A stretch of 64,000 bases of DNA from Paenibacillus hamazuiensis (GCF_023276405.1 NZ_JALRMO010000001.1:930001-994000), one strand, 5' to 3'. Shown: positions 27,153-36,674, counted from the first letter of the stretch. Numbers and translations: made by a program. The notes: generated by a model from the sequence alone, not told the origin.

Positions 27153-27290
27153 TTATTTCGGCGAAACCGGATAATTCGGCAAATTTGTGAAGCTCGACGT
27201 CTGCACACGGACCACCTGCCGATGTTCCATCGCAAGCAGCAAGGACGTGCCGACGGATTCCCGCGCTGCCGGCAGCGCATCGCCGGTTAT
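27153..27290 (-). pseudogene. Short coding-like stretch, possible gene remnant (gap 26913-27465)
   Basis: On the minus strand one frame reads smoothly for ~45 codons to TAA at 27153: GDALPAARESVGTSLLLAME then HRQVVRVQTSSFTNLPNYPV. There is no start codon with a ribosome site in front; the only internal ATG gives 26 residues. The same frame stays open upstream to a TAA near 27395, through a hairpin that looks like a terminator. It may be the tail of a decayed gene. The rest of this 553-nt gap has no clear feature beyond the hairpins listed. Confidence 0.3.
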
Positions 27291-27334
27291 TCCCGAGTGC
27301 CGGCGACGGTGTGCGCCGCAGGGATAAAGAAAAT

Positions 27335-27356
27335 GCCGACTCCCTGGAGAGTCGGC
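27335..27356 (-). terminator. Probable terminator downstream of the UPF0173 hydrolase gene
   Basis: GCCGACTC and GAGTCGGC form an 8-bp stem; read on the minus strand it is followed by ATTTTCTTT. It lies about 110 nt after the stop of the gene at 27466. A GCCCGGCCGGGC palindrome at 27408-27419 lies between them. Confidence 0.55.
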
Positions 27357-27465
27357 CGTATAAATGGCTCTCCCGTCCGGAAGCTTGACCGCTTAAGGTG
27401 ACGGCAAGCCCGGCCGGGCGTTATTTTTCGCTGTAGGATTGGCAATGACTGTCATGCGATTCCGG

Positions 27466-28158
27466 TTACAGCGTCAAGTGCTCTCCCGGCCGCAGCGATT
27501 TGCCCTGAATGCCGCGCTGCGACAGCAGATCGACAAATGCCGCTCCGTCCTGCTTGATCAGCTCGAACGTGTTGTAGTGAACCGGAACGACGAGCTTCGC
27601 CTGCAGCCACTCCGCGGCGTCGGCGGCATCCTCCGGACCCATCGTGTACAGATCGCCGATCGGCAAAAAAGCCAGATCGATCCGGTTGCGCTCGCCGATC
27701 AGCTTCATGTCCGAGAACAGGTTCGTATCGCCGGCATGCAAAATCGTTTTGCCGTTCCAACGGATCAGGAAGCCGGCCGGCATGCCTGCGTAAACGATCT
27801 GCTGCTTGTCATGCAAAACGACGCCGGAGCTGTGGAACGCCGGCACCATCTGAAGCTCGCAATACCCGAGCGAAAGCCGGCCGCCGATGTTCATATCCTT
27901 CGTCTTGACGCCCTGCCAGCCGAGGTATGTCGCGAGCTCGTGGATGGCGACAAGCGTAGCGTCGTTCGATTTGGCGATATCGGCCGCGCTGGAGATGTGA
28001 TCGGCATGCGCGTGGGTGAGCAGCACGTGCTGCACCTTCACTTCTTCCGGTTTTACGGCGGCGAGCGGATTGCCGGCAAGGAACGGATCGATGATCAGCG
28101 AATGCTCCCCGTCGGAAATTTGCACGCAGGAATGTCCGTGGTATTCAATTTTTAACAC
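27466..28158 (-). CDS. UPF0173-type metal-dependent hydrolase (metallo-beta-lactamase fold)
   Basis: Start taken as GTG at 28158, 6 nt after GAGGTG; the frame is open to 28167. About 230 residues. The fold is marked by IEYHGHSCVQI at the N-terminus, the metal-binding THAHADHISSA (HxHxDH), a further His in MVPAFHSSGV, Asp in LHAGDTNLF, and the last His in VVPVHYNTFELI. The UPF0173 family comprises cytoplasmic hydrolases of unknown substrate. It is divergent from the SDR gene at 28344. Confidence 0.92.
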   Translation of the reverse strand: MLKIEYHGHSCVQISDGEHSLIIDPFLAGNPLAAVKPEEVKVQHVLLTHAHADHISSAADIAKSNDATLVAIHELATYLGWQGVKTKDMNIGGRLSLGYCELQMVPAFHSSGVVLHDKQQIVYAGMPAGFLIRWNGKTILHAGDTNLFSDMKLIGERNRIDLAFLPIGDLYTMGPEDAADAAEWLQAKLVVPVHYNTFELIKQDGAAFVDLLSQRGIQGKSLRPGEHLTL

Positions 28159-28275
28159 AAGGATCACCTCAGTGACAGTTTATGGATAACGATATCTCTA
28201 TTATATCATTCCGAAACGCCGCCGCAAAAACGAGAATCAATGCCGTTCCGCAATTCCCCGTTGTTCGTTTTATAT

Positions 28276-28306
28276 ATGACAAAGGGTGGCATATTTACCG
28301 TATAAA
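28276..28306 (+). promoter_or_regulatory. Candidate promoter of the SDR gene
   Basis: ATGACA (28276-28281) and TATAAA (28301-28306) are 19 nt apart, slightly wider than ideal for sigma-A, 38 nt before the start at 28344. Assigned by consensus only. Confidence 0.35.
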
Positions 28307-28343
28307 ATGATAAAGAACATTGCCAAACAAGGAGGAAATGCGA

Positions 28344-29255
28344 ATGAAGCCTTTGCATGGAAAGGTGGCGTTGGTGGCCGGGGCTACGCGCGGCGCCGGG
28401 AGAGGAATTGCGGTCGAATTGGGAGCGGCGGGGGCGACCGTTTATGCAACGGGCCGTACGACACGTGCGCAGCGTTCCGAATACAACCGCCCCGAGACGA
28501 TCGAAGAAACGTCCGAGCTTGTAAACCTGGCGGGAGGGACAGGCATTCCGGTTCCGACGGATCACCTCGATCCGGCCCAGGTACAAGCGCTGATCGCGCG
28601 CATAGAGCGGGAACAGGGGCGGATGGACATCCTGGTGAACGACATATGGGGTGCCGAATACTTAGTACAGTGGAACGTTCCGGTCTGGGAACACTCGCTT
28701 GAGCAAGGACTGCGCATGCTGCGGCTGGCAACGGAAACGCATATCATTACGAGCCACTATGCGCTTCCCTTGTTGATCCGCAGCGGGAACGGGTTGGTTG
28801 TGGAAATTACCGACGGCACGGAGGAATACAACCGCAATCATTATCGTCTTTCGCTGTTTTACGATTTGGCCAAAACATCCGTTATCCGCATGGCTCGCTC
28901 CTTGGCGCATGAGCTTTCGCCCTACGGGTGTACGGCGGTAGCCGTCACTCCCGGCTGGATGCGTTCGGAAATCATGCTGGAACATTATGGCGTCAAGGAA
29001 GAAAATTGGCTTGATGCGGCGCAAAAGGAGCCTCACTTCGTCATTTCGGAAACGCCGCGTTTCGTAGGCCGGGCCGTCGCTGCGCTTGCTGCGGATGAGA
29101 GGGTGTCCAGATGGAACGGCCAGTCGCTGTCAAGCGGCCGACTTGCGCAGGAGTATGGGTTCCGCGATCTGGACGGCTCGCAGCCGGATTGCTGGAGGTA
29201 TCTCGTCGAAGTGCAGGAGGCCGGCAAACCGGCCAATGCCGACGGGTACCGTTAA
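28344..29255 (+). CDS. Short-chain dehydrogenase/reductase (SDR) family protein
   Basis: The ATG at 28344 is 8 nt after GGAGG. A 303-residue Rossmann protein with the cofactor loop AGATRGAGRG (12-21) and the catalytic pair Tyr173/Lys177 (YDLAK). The serine that normally precedes the tyrosine is not seen: the strand reads VVEITDGTEEYN, so Thr or another residue must stand in. Length is above the classical 250 residues because of a C-terminal extension (GYR end). Substrate unknown. This type of long SDR is common in soil bacteria. Confidence 0.88.
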   Translation: MKPLHGKVALVAGATRGAGRGIAVELGAAGATVYATGRTTRAQRSEYNRPETIEETSELVNLAGGTGIPVPTDHLDPAQVQALIARIEREQGRMDILVNDIWGAEYLVQWNVPVWEHSLEQGLRMLRLATETHIITSHYALPLLIRSGNGLVVEITDGTEEYNRNHYRLSLFYDLAKTSVIRMARSLAHELSPYGCTAVAVTPGWMRSEIMLEHYGVKEENWLDAAQKEPHFVISETPRFVGRAVAALAADERVSRWNGQSLSSGRLAQEYGFRDLDGSQPDCWRYLVEVQEAGKPANADGYR

Positions 29256-29370
29256 AGCGGATCACGCCTGGACCGGGCAACTCTAAAAGATCGTATCTTT
29301 TTATCCAGTCTTTCCCTTTCCTCCGCAAAGCGGCTTTTCGTCTACTCTGGGATCATTTCCTCGAAATGTG

Positions 29371-29393
29371 AAAAACCGGCCGCAGCCGGCCGG
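29371..29393 (-). terminator. Terminator of the small membrane-protein gene
   Basis: Read on the minus strand, CCGGCC (29388-29393) pairs with GGCCGG (29376-29381) around a 6-nt loop and is followed by TTTTT. It lies 43 nt past the stop at 29436. Confidence 0.7.
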
Positions 29394-29435
29394 CTAAATT
29401 TGGGGAAATATCGAAGCTTGAAACGACAGTTCATA

Positions 29436-29651
29436 TCAACTGATTGCTATGATATAAACCACGAGGGCGAGAAACCCTAGGCCGATGGCGATAATATAGT
29501 AAAGCGACAAACCGCGGAAAATGCTTTTCGTCTGCTTGTCGTAATTCGGGTTGCCCTCCTTGTTTTTCTTGGAGTGGCCGATCATCAGCGTAGCGACGGC
29601 GCCGAACAGCATGATGAGGAAAAATATCAAATAGTACGTGTATAGCGGCAT
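29436..29651 (-). CDS. Small two-helix membrane protein, function unknown
   Basis: The ATG at 29651 follows GGAAGGTG; the frame could begin at GTG 29660. 71 residues with two membrane helices (about 5-24 and 48-68) joined by a hydrophilic loop rich in Lys and Asn (SKKNKEGNPNYDKQTKSIFR). It has its own terminator and stands alone between the SDR gene and the MocR-type gene. I recognise no named family. Confidence 0.75.
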   Translation of the reverse strand: MPLYTYYLIFFLIMLFGAVATLMIGHSKKNKEGNPNYDKQTKSIFRGLSLYYIIAIGLGFLALVVYIIAIS

Positions 29652-29828
29652 GTGGTTCACCTTCCTGCTGAAATTGCCTTAGCATAACGATTCTCGCATC
29701 GCGCTGCCAAACTCGGTGCAAGCTTCTACCTGATAGTATCAGCATTTTCGAATATTGTAACCAGCCAATCGCGAAACATTTTGGCCGTCCACTTGGTCCT
29801 TATCCGACCGCGACATTCCGGGAATCGT

Positions 29829-31268
29829 TCAATGCGGAGAGCGCACCGCGTCGGCAAGCCGCGAAACGCCATCGGCAATCTTGTCCGAAGATGGGCGAGC
29901 AAACGAAAGGCGGACATACCCGCGGCCCGATCCGTAAACGCTGCCCGGCATATAAACGACGCCCCGCCGGACCGCTTTTTCCAGCAGCTGCTCATCGCCG
30001 GCCGGAGCGGTCATTTTGCACCATAACGTTAAGCCCCCTTGCGGGATGTCGAATTCCACGCTGCCTTCGAACTGCTCGTTCAGCGCAGAGACAAGCAGGT
30101 TGCGCTTGTGAAGCAGCGCCTGCCGGAGGCTGGCCAGATGCGCCTCAAAATCGGCCGTCGAATCGAGCAGTTTGGCCGCAATCCATTGAGGAATGGCGCT
30201 GAGGCCAAAATCCATCTGCTGCCGGGCGTCGGCGAGACGGCGAACGACCGAATGCGGCGCGGCCATCCAGCCGATGCGAAATCCCGAGGCGGCAATTTTG
30301 GACAAGGAGCCGATATAAATGACGTTGCCGGCGGTGTCCAGCGCCTTCAATGGCGCCGGCGGATGGCCGTTAAACGCGGTCAGGCTGAACGGATCGTCCT
30401 CGACGACCGGAATGCCGAGCTCCGCCGCGGTCTCGAGCAGCTTGACCCGCCTTGGCGGACTGAGCACGGTGCCGGTCGGGTTTTGAAAGTTCGGGTTGAC
30501 GAAGATCATCCGGATGCGGTGCTGGCGGTGCAGGCTGATCAGATGTCCGGGATCGATTCCGTGTTCGTCCGCGACAGGCAGCGGAAAAATCCGCAATCCC
30601 GCCGATTGGAACATCGGCAGCGAATAGCAGTAGGAAGGATCTTCGATCGCAACCGCGTCGCCCGGACTGAGCAGGCACTGTGTGATCAGAAACAGCGATT
30701 GCTGCGATCCCGACGTAATCAGAATGGAAGATGCGGTAGCGCGTATGCCGTGATATTCACGCAAAAAATTAGCAAGCGTTTCCCTTAAAGGTTCATAGCC
30801 CTGCGGATCGTCGTACCCGAGATGCCCCGTGTACGGATTGCCGCGCCATAATCTTTGAAACGATTCGTTCGGAAAGAGATCCGGAGACAGCTCGCCGCTG
30901 GCGAAATCGATGAGGCCGGGGTTAGCGCGGATTTGCTCGCGGATGCGCCGGATCAATGGCACGTTCGGCAGGAACGAGCCGCTTTTTTCATAAGCATGCC
31001 AGTTAAGCGCCGGCTTCGGTGCGATGCCCCACTTGCCTGCGGCCACCCTTGTCCCGAACCCGACGGCGCTTTCGATCAGCCCTGCCGCCCGCAGCTCCTC
31101 GTAGGCCTGCACCACCGTGCTGCGGTTGACCTGAAGCTCGGCGGCGAGCTTGCGCTCGGAAGGCAGCTTATGGCCCGGCGGATATTCGCCGTATCGTATT
31201 CTTTGGCCGATATATTCGGAAATTTGCCGGTAAAGCGGCGTGTTGTCATTGCGATCAGGTTTCCACAT
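29829..31268 (-). CDS. MocR/GabR-type transcriptional regulator (GntR HTH fused to aminotransferase)
   Basis: Start placed at ATG 31268 (MWKPDRND), where the GntR domain begins; the frame is open to 31376. 479 residues. The winged helix covers about 10-78 (PLYRQISEYIGQRIRYGEY, LPSERKLAAELQVNRSTVVQ), then a class-I aminotransferase domain with ITSGSQQSLFLI, FVNPNFQNPTGT, and GSLSKIAASGFRIGW holding the lysine that would bind PLP. Such regulators sense amines or PLP-related compounds. No biosynthetic gene is adjacent, so its target is unknown. Divergent from the DUF1801 gene. Confidence 0.93.
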   Translation of the reverse strand: MWKPDRNDNTPLYRQISEYIGQRIRYGEYPPGHKLPSERKLAAELQVNRSTVVQAYEELRAAGLIESAVGFGTRVAAGKWGIAPKPALNWHAYEKSGSFLPNVPLIRRIREQIRANPGLIDFASGELSPDLFPNESFQRLWRGNPYTGHLGYDDPQGYEPLRETLANFLREYHGIRATASSILITSGSQQSLFLITQCLLSPGDAVAIEDPSYCYSLPMFQSAGLRIFPLPVADEHGIDPGHLISLHRQHRIRMIFVNPNFQNPTGTVLSPPRRVKLLETAAELGIPVVEDDPFSLTAFNGHPPAPLKALDTAGNVIYIGSLSKIAASGFRIGWMAAPHSVVRRLADARQQMDFGLSAIPQWIAAKLLDSTADFEAHLASLRQALLHKRNLLVSALNEQFEGSVEFDIPQGGLTLWCKMTAPAGDEQLLEKAVRRGVVYMPGSVYGSGRGYVRLSFARPSSDKIADGVSRLADAVRSPH

Positions 31269-31453
31269 GAAATCACCGTCTGCTGCAGATGTAATATGGG
31301 ATATTGTAGCATATTTTACGGCTGGGCCAAGAGCGGCGCCAAGTAAATTACAAAATAAGGAAGCTCGTTCCAGCATTATAAACGAGCGACTTTGAAACGC
31401 TCTGCGAAAAACAGCAATTAAAAAGAAATAGAGGTTTCATTGTTATGCTAATA

Positions 31454-31484
31454 TTGAGGCAGGCAGTGCCTGAGGCAATTTTTT
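31454..31484 (+). promoter_or_regulatory. Terminator-like hairpin in the leader of the DUF1801 gene
   Basis: TTGAGGCAGGC, AGT, GCCTGAGGCAA, then TTTTTT: an 11-nt arm with one internal mismatch block, directly followed by T6 and ending 19 nt before the start at 31504. This arrangement suits an attenuator. It may equally be a leftover terminator. Confidence 0.45.
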
Positions 31485-31503
31485 GAAAGGGTGACGAAGG
31501 ATA

Positions 31504-31845
31504 ATGAGGAACGAGGAAGTTACGAATTTTATCGGGAACCTGGGAGCGCCGTGGCAGGTTGAGCTCTCTAACCGGCTGCGCGAGATGGTACATCAAACCA
31601 TTCCGGACGTTGAAGAACGTATTCAATATAAAAAGCCCCATTTTCTGAAAAACGGCCACTATGCTGCGGTGATTTCACCGTCAAAGGATGCGATCTCCTT
31701 TATGATAATGAACGCAACGGGACTGGAAGTCCCGAAGGGCTTCGAAGGTCCGCCGGAACGGAAGTGGGTTAAACTCAAAGAAGGGGACGCTCCGGATTAT
31801 AACCAGCTCTCGGCTCTGCTCGCTCAAGCCTCTCAAGGGCTGTGA
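31504..31845 (+). CDS. DUF1801 (YdhG-like) domain protein
   Basis: 113 residues starting at ATG after AAGG. The DUF1801 pattern is present: WQVELSNRLREMVHQTIPDV, EERIQYKKPHFLKNGHYAAV and ISPSKDAISFMIM. The fold is small alpha+beta; biochemical function is not known. It is alone, with a hairpin in its leader. Confidence 0.85.
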   Translation: MRNEEVTNFIGNLGAPWQVELSNRLREMVHQTIPDVEERIQYKKPHFLKNGHYAAVISPSKDAISFMIMNATGLEVPKGFEGPPERKWVKLKEGDAPDYNQLSALLAQASQGL

Positions 31846-31867
31846 AGGAAAGCAGCGGTGCGCGCCC

Positions 31868-32191
31868 TTAAATTTTTTTGGGGAATTCATTTGAATTATA
31901 ATTGTCCTGAATTTCTTTGAAGTTCGGCTTATAATTTAAAGTTAAGTGCAGATTTGCTAATAATTTGTATTTTTCTTGTAAATTTTTATGAATTGATTGA
32001 ATTTCGAGTAGTTCTTCTTTCACCAATGCACTAATTTTTTGTCTATTTGGATGCGGGTTCTTTGATGAAGATAAATTTTCATAAAATTGATTGACAAAGT
32101 GTTGATTGACTTCAAAGACTGAAAGAATACTTTTGTATTTCTCTAAAAAATTGTCAAAATCAGAGAAAAATTCTTTTTCGGAATAAGTCAT
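31868..32191 (-). CDS. AT-rich hypothetical protein, probably acquired
   Basis: A 107-residue frame starting at ATG 32191 with GAGGTGATATA upstream, a good ribosome site. The composition (Asn, Lys, Phe, Ile; MTYSEKEFFSDFDNFLEKYK) and AT content are far from those of the GC-rich neighbours. It is mostly helical with a Leu/Lys repeat in the middle (EELLEIQSIHKNLQEKYKLL), so perhaps a small coiled coil. No family recognised. It lies between the gcv operon and DUF1801, in the direction of gcv. Confidence 0.7.
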   Translation of the reverse strand: MTYSEKEFFSDFDNFLEKYKSILSVFEVNQHFVNQFYENLSSSKNPHPNRQKISALVKEELLEIQSIHKNLQEKYKLLANLHLTLNYKPNFKEIQDNYNSNEFPKKI

Positions 32192-32221
32192 TATATCACC
32201 TCAATAGAATGATACGAAGGT

Positions 32222-32246
32222 TCCCCCAAAAGTCATCTTTTGGGGG
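32222..32246 (-). terminator. Probable end hairpin of the gcv operon
   Basis: CCCCCAAAAG and CTTTTGGGGG form a perfect 10-bp stem with a TCAT loop, about 30 nt past the gcvPB stop on the minus strand. A run of T is missing, so termination efficiency is uncertain. Confidence 0.5.
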
Positions 32247-32275
32247 ATTTGCTTGGCGGAATTGACTCCCGCGGC

Positions 32276-33781
32276 TCAGCCGCAGGAGCAGTTCAGCACG
32301 GGTTTGCGGGCGGCCAGCGTTTCGTCGAGCCGCTTGACGACAGTTGTATACGGCGCATTTTTCACCAGCTCGGGATCGCTCTCGGCTTCCTGTGCAATGC
32401 GGATCATCGTATCGATAAAGGCGTCGAGCGTCTCCTTGCTCTCCGTTTCGGTCGGCTCGATCATGATGCATTCCTCCACGTTAAGCGGAAAATATATCGT
32501 CGGCGGGTGGTAGCCGAAGTCGAGCAGCCGCTTCGCGACATCAAGCGTGTGCACGCCGTATTTTTTCAGCCCTTTGCCGGACATGACGAATTCATGCTTG
32601 CATATTCTTTCGAACGGAACGTCGAAATACGGCGCGAGCCGCTTCAGCATGTAATTCGCGTTCAGCACGGCGTTTTCGGAAACCTGGCGAAGTCCCTCCG
32701 GCCCGTAGGAGCGGATATAGGTGTACGCCCGTACCAAAATGCCGAAGTTGCCGTAAAACGCCTTGACCCTGCCGATCGATTGCGGGCTGTCGTAGTCGAA
32801 ATAATAGGTGCCGTCCTCGCGCCTCTCTACTGAAGGTTTCGGGAGAAAAGGCACAAGCCGGCTTTTCACGCCGACCGGACCGGCTCCGGGACCGCCGCCG
32901 CCGTGCGGTGTGCTCATCGTTTTGTGCAGGTTGAGGTGCACGACGTCGAAGCCCATGTCGCCGGGGCGGGTGATGCCCATAATCGCGTTGGAGTTGGCTC
33001 CGTCATAATACAGCAGGCCGCCTGCTTCATGAACGATGGACGCGATTTCGACGATCTGCTCCTCGAACAGTCCGAGCGTGTTCGGGTTGGTCAGCATCAG
33101 CGCGGCCGTGTCAGGACCGACGGCGGCGCGCAGCGCATCGAGATCGACAAGCCCTTTATCGTTCGACTTGATCGTGATCGACTCGAACCCGGCGACCGTG
33201 GCGCTGGCCGGATTTGTTCCGTGCGACGAGTCCGGGACGATCACCTTCGTCCGGCGTTCGCCGCGGCTTTCGTGATAGGCGCGGATCATCATCAGGCCGG
33301 TCCATTCGCCATGAGCGCCTGCAGCCGGCTGCAGGGTCACTTTATCCATGCCGGTAATTTCGGCAAGGTCGTTCTGCAGCGTGTACATCAGCTCCAGCGC
33401 TCCCTGGATCGACGATTCCGGCTGGTATGGATGGATTTTCGCGAAGCCGGGGAAACGGGCCACGTCTTCGTTGATTTTCGGGTTGTATTTCATCGTGCAT
33501 GAGCCAAGCGGATAAAAGCCGTTGTCGATGCCGAAGTTCCGCCGCGACAGCGCCGTATAATGGCGAATGACGTCCACCTCGTACACTTCGGGCAGCTGGG
33601 CCGGCGTCGTGCGAAGCAGCTGAGAAGGGATCAGCTCTGCGATGTCCTGCTCCGGCACATCGCATTCGGGCAGCGAATAGCCGACCCGTCCGGGTTTGCT
33701 GATCTCGAAGATGAGCGGCTGGTCGTGTTGGACTTTGCCGCCGCCGTTTGAAGCCGGCGTCGGGGTGTTTGGTGTGCTCAT
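32276..33781 (-). CDS. gcvPB: Glycine dehydrogenase (decarboxylating) subunit 2
   Basis: 501 residues, overlapping gcvPA by 4 nt (ATGA). P-protein subunit that binds PLP: the lysine is in [17 protein letters not shown], a hallmark with a glycine-rich loop. Other features are [20 protein letters not shown] and [15 protein letters not shown], which places the cofactor phosphate. With GcvPA it decarboxylates glycine and passes the aminomethyl group to the lipoyl arm of GcvH. The split P-protein is normal in Firmicutes. The C-terminus ends NCSCG, with two cysteines. Confidence 0.97.
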   Translation of the reverse strand: MSTPNTPTPASNGGGKVQHDQPLIFEISKPGRVGYSLPECDVPEQDIAELIPSQLLRTTPAQLPEVYEVDVIRHYTALSRRNFGIDNGFYPLGSCTMKYNPKINEDVARFPGFAKIHPYQPESSIQGALELMYTLQNDLAEITGMDKVTLQPAAGAHGEWTGLMMIRAYHESRGERRTKVIVPDSSHGTNPASATVAGFESITIKSNDKGLVDLDALRAAVGPDTAALMLTNPNTLGLFEEQIVEIASIVHEAGGLLYYDGANSNAIMGITRPGDMGFDVVHLNLHKTMSTPHGGGGPGAGPVGVKSRLVPFLPKPSVERREDGTYYFDYDSPQSIGRVKAFYGNFGILVRAYTYIRSYGPEGLRQVSENAVLNANYMLKRLAPYFDVPFERICKHEFVMSGKGLKKYGVHTLDVAKRLLDFGYHPPTIYFPLNVEECIMIEPTETESKETLDAFIDTMIRIAQEAESDPELVKNAPYTTVVKRLDETLAARKPVLNCSCG

Positions 33782-35130
33782 AGCGCTGCCTCCAATCTGC
33801 TTGCGAATTCGTCGATTTCTTCCTTCGTCCGCTTCTCCGTCACGGCAATCAGCATATGCCCGGCCAGCTCCGGGTAATCCCGGCCGAGGTCGTAGCCGCC
33901 GATGATGCCGGAGGAGAGCAGCGTTTCGTTGATGCGCCCGATATCGGCGCCGTCCGGCAGCTTCAAGGCAAACTCGTTAAAGAACGGCGATTTGAACGCA
34001 AGCGACGCTCCCGGAATGCCCGTCAGCGCCTTGGCGGCGTAATGCGCCTTCTGCACGTTGTGCCGCGCCGCTTCCTGCAGTCCGGCCTTGCCCATGACGG
34101 ACAAATAAACGGACGTGCACAAAGCGAGCAGCGCCTGGTTCGAGCAGATGTTGCTCGTCGCCTTCTCGCGGCGGATGTGCTGCTCGCGCGCCTGCAGCGT
34201 CAGCACGAAGCCGCGCTTGCCGTCCCGGTCGACCGTTTGGCCGACGATGCGACCCGGCATGCGGCGAATCCACGGCGCAGCGACCGCGAAGAAACCGCAC
34301 GTCGGGCCGCCGAGCGAAGCGGGGATGCCGAAAGGCTGCGCGTCGCCGACGACGATGTCGGCCCCGAGCGCGCCCGGCGGCTCCAGCAGGCCGAGCGAAA
34401 GCGGGTTCACGCCGACGACAAGCAGCCCCTTTACGTTATGGATGATCGGCTCGATTGCTCGCAAATCCTCGATGCAGCCGAAGAAGTTCGGCGACTGCAC
34501 GATGACGGCGGCGGTTTGCTCGGAGACGGCGGACGCGAGTTTGTCCAGATCCGTCACCCCGTTCGCGGCGTCGATCTCGACGATCTCGAGGCCCAAGCCT
34601 TTGGCCGTCGTGCGCAAAATGTCCCTCGCCTCCGGATGCACCGCCCGCGAGACGACGAGCTGCCTCCGTTTCGCCGCGCCGCTCGCCAGAGCGCCCGCTT
34701 CCGCAAGTGCGGTCGCGCCGTCGTACATGCTGGCGTTGGCCGCCGCCATGCCGGTCAGCTCGCAGATGTACGACTGGAACTCGAAGATCGCCTGCAGCTC
34801 GCCTTGGCTGATCTCCGGCTGATAGGGAGTATACGCCGTATAAAACTCGGAGCGGGAAATAACGTGGCCGATGACGACCGGAATATGATGATCGTAAATG
34901 CCGGCGCCGAGGAAGCTGACATGATGGTCGGTGTCGGCGTTTTTTTCCGCAAGCTGCCGTGTATGCCGCAAAAGCGCGTGCTCGTCCAGCGCAGGCGACA
35001 CGTTCAAAGTTCCGCGAAAGCGCACCGCCTCGGGAATGTCGGCGAACAACTCATCGATTGAGCTCGCTCCGACCGCCTGCAGCATTTCGCTGCGGTCCTG
35101 CTCGGTCATAGGTAAATATCGGTGCTTCAC
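33778..35130 (-). CDS. gcvPA: Glycine dehydrogenase (decarboxylating) subunit 1
   Basis: Start taken at GTG 35130 ([12 protein letters not shown]), 9 nt after GAGGAG; an in-frame TTG at 35139 is directly against that site. About 450 residues. It forms the heteromeric P-protein with GcvPB. Typical phrases are [35 protein letters not shown] and [16 protein letters not shown]. It follows gcvT closely in the same operon, behind the glycine riboswitch. Confidence 0.97.
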   Translation of the reverse strand: MKHRYLPMTEQDRSEMLQAVGASSIDELFADIPEAVRFRGTLNVSPALDEHALLRHTRQLAEKNADTDHHVSFLGAGIYDHHIPVVIGHVISRSEFYTAYTPYQPEISQGELQAIFEFQSYICELTGMAAANASMYDGATALAEAGALASGAAKRRQLVVSRAVHPEARDILRTTAKGLGLEIVEIDAANGVTDLDKLASAVSEQTAAVIVQSPNFFGCIEDLRAIEPIIHNVKGLLVVGVNPLSLGLLEPPGALGADIVVGDAQPFGIPASLGGPTCGFFAVAAPWIRRMPGRIVGQTVDRDGKRGFVLTLQAREQHIRREKATSNICSNQALLALCTSVYLSVMGKAGLQEAARHNVQKAHYAAKALTGIPGASLAFKSPFFNEFALKLPDGADIGRINETLLSSGIIGGYDLGRDYPELAGHMLIAVTEKRTKEEIDEFASRLEAAL

Positions 35131-35157
35131 AGCGTTCAACTCCTCTTTAAGCTTATT

Positions 35158-36261
35158 TCAATCTGTTTTCTGCCTTTTGTAAAACGGGGCGGGAACGACC
35201 TGCGCTTTCAGCCGCTTGCCGCGAATATCCACCCAAACCTCCGTGCCCGGCGCGCCGTACTTGGCATCGATCAAGGCGAGGCCGAGGTTTCGCTTCAGCG
35301 TCGGGGATTGGGTACCGGTCGTCACCTCGCCGATGAGCGTATCGTCGGCATATACCCCGTAATGAGAGCGGGGGATGCCGCGGTCGATCATTTCAATGCC
35401 GACCAGCTTCCGCGCAGGGCCTTCTTCTTTTTGCTTCAGCAGCGCCTCCCGGCCGATAAACGGACCTTTGTTCAGCTTGACGAAAAAGCCGAGCCCCGCC
35501 TCGAGCGGGCTGATCGATGCCGACAATTCCTGCCCGTAAAGCGGCAGTTTCGCCTCGAACCGCAAGGTGTCCCGGGCGCCGAGCCCGGCCGGAACGAGAC
35601 CTTCTTCTTCGCCCGCCGCAAGCAGCTCACGCCACACCTTCGGCGCATCCATCGCGTCCAGATAAATCTCGAAGCCGTCTTCCCCCGTGTAGCCGGTGCG
35701 GGAAACAAGCGCCTTGACTCCGCATACCGAGGCGCCGTCCACAAAGGAGAAGGCGGGCAGCCCGGCTAGCGGCGCGTCCGTCACCTTCGCAAGGATCGCT
35801 TCCGCCTTGGGGCCTTGCAGCGCCAGCAGCGCCGTTTGCTGCGAAATATCCTCGATCGCAACGTCTTCGGGCGCGTGCCGCCTCATCCACTCGAGGTCCT
35901 TGTCGATGTTGGCCGCATTGATAACCAGCATGTAGCGCCCGGCCCCGAGCCGGTACACGAGCAAATCGTCAACGACACCGCCGTTTTCGTAGCACATGAG
36001 GCTGTATTGAGCCTGACCGTCAGCAAGCTTCGCCACATCGTTCGTCGTCAGACGCTGCACATAAGCTTCGGCGCTTGCGCCGGTCACCTTCACTTCGCCC
36101 ATATGAGACACATCGAACAGACCTGCCTGCGTCCGCACGGCTTCGTGCTCCTTCGTAATGCCGCTGAACTGGACGGGCAGCTCCCAGCCGCCGAAATCGA
36201 TGCAGCGGGCGCCATGCGCGGCGTAGCAATCGAACAGCGGCGTTTTTTTCAAACCGGACAT
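35158..36261 (-). CDS. gcvT: Aminomethyltransferase (glycine cleavage T-protein)
   Basis: The ATG at 36261 is 6 nt after GAGGTG; an adjacent ATG at 36264 is too close. 367 residues. The T-protein fold is marked by [35 protein letters not shown], and [13 protein letters not shown] in the middle, ending with the GcvT C-terminal barrel ([20 protein letters not shown]). It takes the aminomethyl group from GcvH to tetrahydrofolate, releasing ammonia. First gene of the operon and under the glycine riboswitch. Confidence 0.97.
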   Translation of the reverse strand: MSGLKKTPLFDCYAAHGARCIDFGGWELPVQFSGITKEHEAVRTQAGLFDVSHMGEVKVTGASAEAYVQRLTTNDVAKLADGQAQYSLMCYENGGVVDDLLVYRLGAGRYMLVINAANIDKDLEWMRRHAPEDVAIEDISQQTALLALQGPKAEAILAKVTDAPLAGLPAFSFVDGASVCGVKALVSRTGYTGEDGFEIYLDAMDAPKVWRELLAAGEEEGLVPAGLGARDTLRFEAKLPLYGQELSASISPLEAGLGFFVKLNKGPFIGREALLKQKEEGPARKLVGIEMIDRGIPRSHYGVYADDTLIGEVTTGTQSPTLKRNLGLALIDAKYGAPGTEVWVDIRGKRLKAQVVPAPFYKRQKTD

Positions 36262-36349
36262 CATGTTCACCTCGCTCCAAAAATGGAAAAATACGCAAAA
36301 AAATAGACAGATGGAAAGATGCACGGTTGTCCTGCGACAACCTGCCTCA

Positions 36350-36541
36350 TCTCTCCCTCTGTCCTTTGTACCTGAGAGTTACCTTATGCCATGTGCGACG
36401 GCACAAATTTCCCCTTGGGTGATCCGCGCGGGCGGATTCTCTCCAGAGACGTGTCCGGCAATGGTCCTTTTGCCTGAGAGATTCACCTGACGGCTTACTC
36501 CTTCGGCGTTACCTGAGCTGCAAGTAATCTCTCCCATTGCC
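36350..36541 (-). promoter_or_regulatory. Tandem glycine riboswitch (gcvT type)
   Basis: Read on the minus strand from 36541: GGCAATGGGAGAGATTAC opens aptamer 1, CGCCGAAGGAG and GAATCTCTCAGGCAAAAGGA close it, and CCATTGCC pairs with the first bases. A short linker leads to TCTGGAGAGAAT, CACCCAAGGGGAAA and AACTCTCAGGTACAAAGGAC, then AGAGGGAG for aptamer 2. This is the known two-aptamer arrangement that switches on gcv expression when glycine is abundant. It ends about 90 nt before the gcvT start. The intervening leader holds another hairpin (GGTTGTC/GACAACC, 36324-36341). Confidence 0.95.
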
Positions 36542-36644
36542 TTCATCCACCGATATTATGCTTGCTTGACAGTTAAATTATTCCTGAATCGTTTTCCGTT
36601 GTCAATGAATTTTTACCCGTTTCATGTATTTTACGTCAAGATCC

Positions 36645-36674
36645 TTGACATCGTGATTCACTATGCATTATCCT
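36645..36674 (+). promoter_or_regulatory. Sigma-A-like promoter of gcvH
   Basis: TTGACA at 36645-36650 and TATCCT at 36669-36674, spacer 18 nt, 54 nt before the gcvH start. It is separate from the gcvT transcript on the other strand. Confidence 0.55.

Noticed and set aside
32222-32246. A strong intrinsic terminator for the gcv operon.
   Set aside because: The stem is perfect but no T-run follows on either strand, so it is kept only as a probable end hairpin.
33856-35061. A 401-codon plus-strand frame.
   Set aside because: Antisense to gcvPA; composition rich in Arg and without motifs.
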